From contig JADJCM010000002.1 in the NCBI GenBank assembly GCA_016703225.1, forward strand, positions 62,001-126,000: DNA of 64,000 bases. The letters run 5' to 3'. Both the position numbers and the translations under genes were made by a program. Below, piece after piece: positions 16,561-22,598 of this stretch. Source of the stretch: Lysobacterales bacterium (GTDB lineage: Bacteria > Pseudomonadota > Gammaproteobacteria > Xanthomonadales > Ahniellaceae). The stretch's first letter is position 1, and every line of letters starts with the position of its first letter. Below the pieces are notes generated by a model, which saw only the letters and a list, made by a program, of their open reading frames with translations, made no database searches and was not told the DNA's origin.

Positions 16561-17106
16561 ATGAACGCCCTTGCCCACGACGAATTGGAAGACCTGCTGC
16601 TGCGCCTCCAGGCCGGCGTTGGCGCCGCCGAACTGCATGGTGCTCTCTCCGGGTACCTGTGCGGCGGCGGGCGAAGCCCCGCAGAACGCTGGGGCGACGC
16701 GCTCGCCGTCGATGCGGTGCAGGAGGCTCTGGCCGGCAGCAGCGCGGAAGCGGACGATCTGCGTCGCCTGCACCGCGAGACCAACGCCTCCCTGGCCGAC
16801 CCCGAGGACAGCTTCACCCCGCTGTTGCCGGACGACGAAGTGGCGTTGGCGCAGCGCGCCGATGCGCTGGTCGATTGGTGCCGTGGCTTCCTCGGTGGCG
16901 TGGGTCTGGCCAATCCGCGCGCGCGCGGCGAACTCTCGGCCGAAGCCGAGGAGGCAATCGGTGACCTCGGTCGCATCGCGGCCAGCGAGCTCAGTGTCGA
17001 GGAGGGCGACGCCGACGAGGCGGCGTACGTCGAAGTGCTGGAGTTCGTGCGCGTCGTGGCGCTGCTGTTGCGCGACGAGTGCGCAGCGGCGGCCAGGCGG
17101 CACTGA
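16561..17106 (+). CDS. ygfB: YgfB/YecA (UPF0149) family protein
   Basis: A 181-residue protein matching UPF0149: the AAELHGALSGYLCGGG segment near residue 22 and WCRGFLGGVGL near residue 105 are the family signatures. YgfB in pseudomonads has been linked to regulation of beta-lactam resistance, but the basic function is unsettled. It overlaps pepP's upstream frame and is ordered ygfB-pepP as in E. coli. It is divergent from the large sensor gene. Confidence 0.9.
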   Translation: MNALAHDELEDLLLRLQAGVGAAELHGALSGYLCGGGRSPAERWGDALAVDAVQEALAGSSAEADDLRRLHRETNASLADPEDSFTPLLPDDEVALAQRADALVDWCRGFLGGVGLANPRARGELSAEAEEAIGDLGRIAASELSVEEGDADEAAYVEVLEFVRVVALLLRDECAAAARRH

Positions 17107-17108
17107 GC

Positions 17109-18419
17109 GTGATCGCCGCGGGCGAGTTCCAGCGTCGCCGGCGCCAGCTGATGCGCATCATCGGCCGCGACGCGATCGCGATCCTGCCGGCAGCGCTGGA
17201 GCGCATCCGCAACAACGATGCGCACTATCCGTATCGACAGGACAGCGATTTTCACTACCTCACCGGTCTCGACGAGCCGCATGCGGTGCTGGCGTTGGTG
17301 CCCGGACGCAAGGCCGGCGAGGTGATCCTGTTTTGCCGCGAGCGTGATGCCGAGCGCGAACGCTGGGACGGCACCCGGCTCGGCCCCGAACGCGCGGTGA
17401 CGCAGCTGGGTCTCGACGACGCTTTTCCGATCGACGACATCGACGACATCCTGCCCGGCATGATCGAAGGGCGTGACCGCGTCTACTACCACTTCGGGCG
17501 CGAGCTCGAGTTCGACCAGAAGCTGATCGGCTGGGTCAACCGCGTGCGTGCGCAGGTGCGCCAGGGCGCGCATCCGCCGCATGAACTCGTCGCGCTCTCG
17601 CACATCCTGCACGACCTGCGCCTGTTCAAGTCGCGCAATGAACTGCGGGTGATGGCGAAATCGGCGCAGATCGCCGCGCAGGCGCACCTGCGCGCGATGC
17701 GCGCGACCCGCGCCGGTGCCAGCGAGGCGATGATCGTGGCCGAACTGATCCACGCCTTCCACAGCAATCACGCCGTGCCGAGCTACGAGCCGATCGTCGG
17801 TGGCGGCGCCAATGCCTGCGTCCTGCATTACCGCGCCAACAACGCGTTGCTGCGCGACGGCGACCTGGTGCTGGTCGATGCCGGCGCCGAGTTCCAGTGT
17901 TACGCCTCCGACATCACCCGCACCTGGCCGATCAACGGCCGCTATTCGCCGCCCCAGCGTGCACTCTACGAACTCGTGCTGGAGGCGCAGTACCGCGCGA
18001 TCGACGAGGCGCGTCCTGGGCAGCCGTTCACGGCGATGCACGATGCCGCAGTGCGCACGCTCACGCGTGGCCTGATCAAGCTCGGTCTGCTCGAAGGTTC
18101 ACTGGAAGCAAACCTGAAGTCGGGCGCCTACAAGCGCTTCTACATGCACAAGACCGGGCACTGGCTCGGCCTCGACGTGCACGACGTCGGCGACTACCGC
18201 GTCGACGACGAACCGCGCGTGCTCGAACCCGGCATGGTCGTCACCGTCGAACCCGGCCTCTACATCGCGCCCGACGAAAGCGGCATCGACGCGAAGTGGA
18301 AAGGCATCGGCATCCGCATCGAAGACGACATCGTCATCACCGCCAAGGGCCCGGAAGTCCTCAGCCACGGCGTACCCAAGGAACCCGACGCGATCGAGGA
18401 GATCCTCGCGAATCGGTAA
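17109..18419 (+). CDS. pepP: Xaa-Pro aminopeptidase P
   Basis: A 436-residue M24B peptidase that removes N-terminal residues preceding proline. I start it at GTG 17109, two bases after the ygfB stop, giving IAAGEFQRRRRQLMRII, which matches PepP N-termini. The dinuclear metal ligands are present: VDAGAEFQCYASDITR (two Asp), HKTGHWLGLDVHD (His), EPGLY (Glu) and GIRIEDD (Glu). Its last 45 coding bases reappear in degenerate form at 20385-20430 beyond the neighbouring accessory cassette. Confidence 0.95.
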   Translation: MIAAGEFQRRRRQLMRIIGRDAIAILPAALERIRNNDAHYPYRQDSDFHYLTGLDEPHAVLALVPGRKAGEVILFCRERDAERERWDGTRLGPERAVTQLGLDDAFPIDDIDDILPGMIEGRDRVYYHFGRELEFDQKLIGWVNRVRAQVRQGAHPPHELVALSHILHDLRLFKSRNELRVMAKSAQIAAQAHLRAMRATRAGASEAMIVAELIHAFHSNHAVPSYEPIVGGGANACVLHYRANNALLRDGDLVLVDAGAEFQCYASDITRTWPINGRYSPPQRALYELVLEAQYRAIDEARPGQPFTAMHDAAVRTLTRGLIKLGLLEGSLEANLKSGAYKRFYMHKTGHWLGLDVHDVGDYRVDDEPRVLEPGMVVTVEPGLYIAPDESGIDAKWKGIGIRIEDDIVITAKGPEVLSHGVPKEPDAIEEILANR

Positions 18420-18609
18420 GGGGGCAGCTGGCGATCCTCGCGGTGAGCTGTCGAGGATTCGCTCGCAGCGGACGGCGGAATCACGTAGGTGGAATGCATG
18501 TGCAGAGCGCGGGGCAGAACCCTGACGACGCTTGCGATCACGCCGTGTACTGTGCAAGGCTTCGAGTCCATTGACGGCCCATCTTCCGAGAGTCCGCGAC
18601 TTGCGCACG

Positions 18610-18618
18610 CCCCCCCCC
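18610..18618 (+). repeat. Poly-C tract of nine at the start of the metalloprotease gene
   Basis: Nine cytosines lie just before the GTG used as the metalloprotease start. With eight cytosines instead of nine, a TTG at 18601 would be in frame and give a better signal peptide with an arginine at position 2. Such tracts slip during replication and can switch genes on and off. Confidence 0.6.
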
Positions 18619-18625
18619 TATCTTC

Positions 18626-19816
18626 GTGTTCTTCTGGCCTGCTCTAGTTGGAGCAGGCGCTTTGCTTGCGGGCCATTGCGAGGCTCAAGCGGTCTTTTCC
18701 GATAGTTTTGAGTCGTCGTGCCTTCTCGACACGGATGGTGATCGGCTCATCGATTGCGATGAGACCTTTGTCTACCGCACAAGCGACACCATGCGTGATA
18801 CCGATCAGGACGGGCTTGAGGACGGCGACGAAGTGCTCGGCACTCTAGGGGGGCTGGCGCTTCCAGCGCTCGGGGTTAATCCTCGACGTAAAGACATCCT
18901 TGTTGAGTATGACTGGCTTGTCGATGCGGCTGAGTGCGCCGCGCACAGCCACGCGCCGCCCGTGGAATCTCTGGCTTCACTTGCAAGCATGTTTGGCCAA
19001 GCTCCGGTGACGAACCCTGATGGTTCTACCGGAATCACGCTGATCCAAGACTACGGTCAGGGTGGAGTGTTCACGGGCGGCAATTCCATCGGAGGGGTTC
19101 CAAACGGAACGATTGTCGGTACGACTGGCGACAGTTCGTTCCAATCCCTGAAGCTGGCGAACTTTGCATCCGCTCGTCGCGGTTATTTCCACTATTCGAT
19201 CCTCTCCCATCGCTACGGCAATGACACGAACTCGTCCAGCGGTTTCGCGGAGATTCGGGGCGATGACATGATTGTATCCCTCGGCTGTCTGCTTGGTCCG
19301 CCGGATTATGACCGGTGGATCGGAAACACGATTGCTCACGAGATTGGCCACAACTTCGGGTTACTTCACGGAGGCGGAACCGGTTGCAACTATCGGCCGA
19401 ACTACAACTCCGTCATGAACTATCGGTACCAGTTCAGCGGCACCGATGATGACTGTAATGGCCTAGGAGAGACCAACGGGCCAACAGCGACATTCGCCGA
19501 CTATTCGGAGGGAGTGCGCGAGTCACTGGATGAGGCGAACCTGGATGAGCGTCGGGGAGTCTGCGCGCACTTGGGGCCGCCCTTCACCGCGATCGATTGG
19601 GATGGGGATTCGGTTATCGAACCTTCTGTCGTCGCGGACATTAATCCCGCAGCGGTTTTCCAGGAATCAAACTGTGGCGGCACTGGGAATATCGCCGTGC
19701 TGCATGACTTCAATGATTGGGGAGCGCTGTCGCTCCGTGTGCTTCCTCCGCCAGGAGGTGGTGAAGTACCGCCGCTGACTGCGTCCTGCCAAAGCCCGCC
19801 AAGCGGGATCAGATAA
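18626..19816 (+). CDS. Secreted zinc metalloprotease (metzincin) with calcium-binding type 3 repeats
   Basis: A 396-residue exported protease. The zinc motif HEIGHNFGLLH begins at about residue 238 and a Met-turn SVMNY follows about 25 residues later, which is the metzincin pattern. After a hydrophobic leader (ALVGAGALLAGHCEAQA) come two thrombospondin type 3-like calcium loops, DTDGDRLIDCDE and DTDQDGLEDGDE, and VFSDSFES right after cleavage. The GTG start has no good ribosome site and no positive N-terminal residue; see the poly-C tract. A 60-base sample at 19081 is 53% G+C against 68% at 23461, pointing to acquisition. It is followed directly by the next gene. Confidence 0.8.
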   Translation: MFFWPALVGAGALLAGHCEAQAVFSDSFESSCLLDTDGDRLIDCDETFVYRTSDTMRDTDQDGLEDGDEVLGTLGGLALPALGVNPRRKDILVEYDWLVDAAECAAHSHAPPVESLASLASMFGQAPVTNPDGSTGITLIQDYGQGGVFTGGNSIGGVPNGTIVGTTGDSSFQSLKLANFASARRGYFHYSILSHRYGNDTNSSSGFAEIRGDDMIVSLGCLLGPPDYDRWIGNTIAHEIGHNFGLLHGGGTGCNYRPNYNSVMNYRYQFSGTDDDCNGLGETNGPTATFADYSEGVRESLDEANLDERRGVCAHLGPPFTAIDWDGDSVIEPSVVADINPAAVFQESNCGGTGNIAVLHDFNDWGALSLRVLPPPGGGEVPPLTASCQSPPSGIR

Positions 19817-19828
19817 GTGAGGAAGTCG

Positions 19829-20293
19829 ATGCGCATTGAAACGCTCTTGGCCCTCTCGCTCCTGTCTGGAGCATTGACTGCTGGAACGCCTGATCCTGGA
19901 CTGGCGATCAGCCCTGCCTTTCCCCACGAAGGCCAAGCAACTGAAATTGTGGTGACCACAACTTCCTGCACGGTGCTTCCCCCGATGGCGACGATCGTGA
20001 GGAGCGGGACCGTTGTTCGCGTGGAGCTTGAGGTTCCCGATTTTTGTTCCCCTCCAGACGTCGTTCCAGAGCGCCGCTATCCACTCGGCGTATTCGGCCG
20101 CGGTCAATACCTAGTTGAGGTCTACTATTGCGGGAACGTTCCGCCGCCGCTACCGCGTTGCAGTCTGACCGGGTCGCTCTTGATGGGCGTGGCGGGGGCG
20201 CAACACCCTGTGCCTTCGCTCCGAAGCTCGGGTGTCTTCTTGCTGGTGATGATGATCATGGGGCTAGCGTTGAGACACTCCCCGCGACCTTGA
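19829..20293 (+). CDS. Exported protein with IPTL-CTERM-like sorting tail
   Basis: A 154-residue protein starting at ATG 19829 with GAGGA six bases upstream (a GTG at 19817 touching the previous stop is less likely). It has a signal peptide (RIETLLALSLLSGALTAG). The C-terminus VPSLRSSGVFLLVMMIMG followed by basic residues has the form of IPTL-CTERM/PEP-CTERM tails: a short P-x-L motif, a helix and a basic end, read by exosortase-type enzymes. The middle is rich in prolines and has four cysteines but no recognised domain. It is co-oriented with the metalloprotease, 12 bases away, so it may be a substrate or partner. Confidence 0.6.
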   Translation: MRIETLLALSLLSGALTAGTPDPGLAISPAFPHEGQATEIVVTTTSCTVLPPMATIVRSGTVVRVELEVPDFCSPPDVVPERRYPLGVFGRGQYLVEVYYCGNVPPPLPRCSLTGSLLMGVAGAQHPVPSLRSSGVFLLVMMIMGLALRHSPRP

Positions 20294-20384
20294 GATGGCG
20301 TTCCAACCAATCATGGGCCTCCACGAGTTGCATTCGGCGCTGGCGCAGGTGCGCAAGACCGGCAACGTGATCTTGTTTCGTTCG

Positions 20385-20430
20385 CCCGAAAGTCCTCAGC
20401 GAGTCCCAGCCCAAGGAACCCGACGCGACC
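20385..20430 (+). repeat. Degenerate copy of the pepP 3' end
   Basis: These 46 bases align without gaps to 18350-18395, the codons near the end of pepP, with 37 identities (my own count); the blocks AAGTCCTCAGC and CCCAAGGAACCCGACGCGA are exact. With pepP itself the copy brackets the 2 kb protease cassette as a direct repeat, as expected of an insertion or duplication event. No integrase is present between them. Confidence 0.7.
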
Positions 20431-20431
20431 T

Positions 20432-20671
20432 TCATCTGCGGCCGCCGCCGGTGCGCTCGATGAACTCGTTGTGCGACAGCGTTTCGACGGTGCCCGCGCT
20501 CATCTGGGCATCGCGTTCGGTGGCGAGCGCGACGCCTTCGGGATCGAAGCCGGCACTCGCCGCGAATACCGCGTCGCCTTCAAGACTCGCCCACGCCACC
20601 ATCGCCAATTGCGCGCGCTCTGCGGGCGGCAGGTTCATCAAATCGTCCTCGACTTGGGCGGCGGATTTCAT
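20432..20671 (-). CDS. Orphan antitoxin of the addiction-module (TIGR02574/PF09720) family
   Basis: A 79-residue protein. Its N-terminal part, LMNLPPAERAQLAMVAWASL, carries the LPxxERxxLA pattern of the Unstab_antitox family, which normally neutralises a RelE/ParE-type toxin encoded just downstream. Here only 140 bases separate it from the cassette and these hold the pepP fragment, with no toxin frame on either strand. It is therefore an orphan, probably a remnant. The C-terminal part is atypical. Confidence 0.55.
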   Translation of the reverse strand: MKSAAQVEDDLMNLPPAERAQLAMVAWASLEGDAVFAASAGFDPEGVALATERDAQMSAGTVETLSHNEFIERTGGGRR

Positions 20672-20725
20672 GGACGCAGTCTACTCCCGAGATGTCACCC
20701 AATCGATACGCTTCACTTTGTCGAT

Positions 20726-20804
20726 GCGCCTCGCTGCGCTCGGCACCTCCTACGAAGCCGCGATTGCCCCACAAACGTAGGGTGTGCCGAGCGCAGCGAG
20801 GCGC
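20726..20804. repeat. Long palindromic intergenic repeat
   Basis: A perfect 21-base inverted repeat (arms 20726-20746 and 20784-20804) surrounds a 37-base loop. The arm contains CCTCGCTGCGCTCGG, a sequence type seen scattered in intergenic regions of xanthomonad and related genomes. It sits downstream of pepQ and may act as its terminator. Reading it as protein gives only the well-known spurious AERSEAH type peptide. Confidence 0.8.
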
Positions 20805-20877
20805 ACCATCGCGACGTAACGCAATCGCTGCACTCCACCGCGGCGTCACGCTATCGAGGCGCACCACCGCCACGCAC

Positions 20878-22197
20878 TCACCCCGCCGCAAACGCATCCC
20901 GCGTCAGGTTCTCGGGTTCGCCGTGGGTGGCGCGGACTTCGTCTTCGATGCGGATGCCGCCAAACTTCGTCAGGTGTTCGACTTTCGACCAGTTGACGTG
21001 GGTCGCATGTGGGCCGGCGCGTAGTTGTTCGAGCAGCATCGGGATGAAATACAGGCCCGGTTCGATGGTGACGACGAAGTTCTCCTCCAGCGTGCGCGTC
21101 ATGCGCAAGTAGGGGTGGCCGGGCGGGCGCGGAATGGTGTCGCCGGCTTCGTTGGCGTGGAAGCCGGCGACGTCGTGCACCTGCAGGCCGATCGGGTGGC
21201 CGAGGCCATGCGGGAAGAACACCGAGGACACGCCGGCGGCGACCATCGCTTCCGCGCTCATGCGCACGATGTCCTGTTCGGCGAGCACACCGGCGAGCAG
21301 GTGGTGCGCCTCGATGTGCAGCAGCGGATAGTTCTGGCCGGCACGCACCTTGGCGCACAGTTGCTGCTGCGCCCCTTCGACGCCCGCGAGCAGCCACGAG
21401 AAGTCGGCATCGCCATTGCCGTAGGTGCGGGTGATGTCGGAGGCATAACCATGCACCTGGGCGCCGGCGTCGATCAGGAACGAACGATGCTCGGCGGGTT
21501 TGTCGTGGCGCTGGTACTGGTAGTGCAGCACCGCGCAATGCTCGTTCAACGCAACGATGTTGCCGTAGGGCAGGTCGAGGTCGTTGTGGCTGGTGGCCTC
21601 GAGATAGGCCCGGTGGATATCGATTTCCGAGCCGCGGCCGCGGAACGCGACTTCGGCGGCACGGTGGCCGCGTACCGCACGGCGCTGCGCCATGCGCATG
21701 CAGGCGAGTTCGTATTCGGTCTTGGCACTGCGCGTGAAATGCAGTGAGGAAATCACCTTGGCCGGGTTGTTCGGCAGGTAGGCGCCGAGCGCATCGTGCA
21801 CCTCGCCGATGATCGCTACGCGCTCGCCCATCGGCGGAAAGTGCTGAGTGGCCTCCTCCGGCCTGCGGATGACACGGATGTCGAACTGCTCGATCCAGTA
21901 GCCGTGCGGCGCCGCCGGCGGCAGGTGCCAGTAGTCGTCGGGTTGACAGTAGACGAGCACCGGCTTGCGCCCGGGCGTGAGCACGATCCAGGAATCAGTC
22001 TGCGTCGTCAGCGGTACCAAGGCCTTGAACGGCGGGTGCGAATGGAACGCCACCGGGCGGTCGTCGAGAAAACGGTACTGCTCGCGCCCGGAGGCGAGCA
22101 AGAGATGGTCGAAGCCGCCGAACGCAAGTGCGCGCTCGGCGCGCGCGATCATGGTGGCGACGTGGTTCGGGTACAACTCGGCAAGACGCTCGCTCAC
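20878..22197 (-). CDS. pepQ: Xaa-Pro dipeptidase
   Basis: A 439-residue M24B prolidase that splits X-Pro dipeptides. I choose the GTG at 22197, since GGAG lies eight bases upstream and SERLAELYPNHVATMIARA matches PepQ N-termini; the ATG at 22224 would add nine residues. Metal ligands are intact: LIDAGAQVHGYASDITR (two Asp), FFPHGLGHPIGLQVHD (His), TIEPGLYF (Glu) and GIRIEDEV (Glu). It is on the strand opposite to pepP 2.5 kb away; the two are paralogous families, not duplicates. Confidence 0.95.
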   Translation of the reverse strand: MSERLAELYPNHVATMIARAERALAFGGFDHLLLASGREQYRFLDDRPVAFHSHPPFKALVPLTTQTDSWIVLTPGRKPVLVYCQPDDYWHLPPAAPHGYWIEQFDIRVIRRPEEATQHFPPMGERVAIIGEVHDALGAYLPNNPAKVISSLHFTRSAKTEYELACMRMAQRRAVRGHRAAEVAFRGRGSEIDIHRAYLEATSHNDLDLPYGNIVALNEHCAVLHYQYQRHDKPAEHRSFLIDAGAQVHGYASDITRTYGNGDADFSWLLAGVEGAQQQLCAKVRAGQNYPLLHIEAHHLLAGVLAEQDIVRMSAEAMVAAGVSSVFFPHGLGHPIGLQVHDVAGFHANEAGDTIPRPPGHPYLRMTRTLEENFVVTIEPGLYFIPMLLEQLRAGPHATHVNWSKVEHLTKFGGIRIEDEVRATHGEPENLTRDAFAAG

Positions 22198-22255
22198 GAC
22201 TGGACTCCGTGGGGGGAAGCGCATTCTGCCGCAGCGCGCATGCCGGCGTCAGCGC

Positions 22256-22597
22256 TCAGAGATTCACGCCACCATCGACCCACTCGTTCAGCAGTTCCTG
22301 GTCCTCGGGCGAAATCGAGACGATGCGGAATCCGGCCCAGTACTGGCCGGGAACGCTGGCTGGCTCCGACCATTGCTCGTGCATGCCGACTTCGATCTCG
22401 ATCGGCGCATGGCGATTGATCGGTAGCGGAAAGTTGAATTGATACAGGGCGTCGGCGCGCACTTCCCGCGAGGCGATCAGCATCATGCCGTCCGGCGACA
22501 GGTTGCCGATCTGGCCGATCGGTTCGCCGGTCATGGAATCGATCACCTGCACCGGAATTTCCGGATCGCGGCGTTTCGAGCGTCGATGTTCGCGCAT
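22256..22597 (-). CDS. PilZ domain-containing protein
   Basis: A 113-residue single PilZ domain. The cyclic di-GMP-binding pattern is present as RRSKRRDPEIPVQV (the RxxxR part, near residues 4-9) and NLSPDGMML (the D/NxSxxG part, near residue 36). The start is ATG 22597, with GGAGG upstream; it is one base beyond the stop of the DUF1631 gene, so the two are coupled. Likely a small cyclic di-GMP receptor whose partner could be the DUF1631 protein. Confidence 0.88.
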   Translation of the reverse strand: MREHRRSKRRDPEIPVQVIDSMTGEPIGQIGNLSPDGMMLIASREVRADALYQFNFPLPINRHAPIEIEVGMHEQWSEPASVPGQYWAGFRIVSISPEDQELLNEWVDGGVNL

Positions 22598-22598
22598 C

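Noticed and set aside
20295..20780. A 161-residue forward frame after the IPTL-tailed gene
   Set aside because: It runs through the pepP fragment, antisense to the antitoxin and into the palindrome; no domain is seen and the composition is shadow-like.
20580..20897. Reverse frame with an AERSEAH peptide
   Set aside because: This is the usual spurious translation of the palindromic intergenic repeat.
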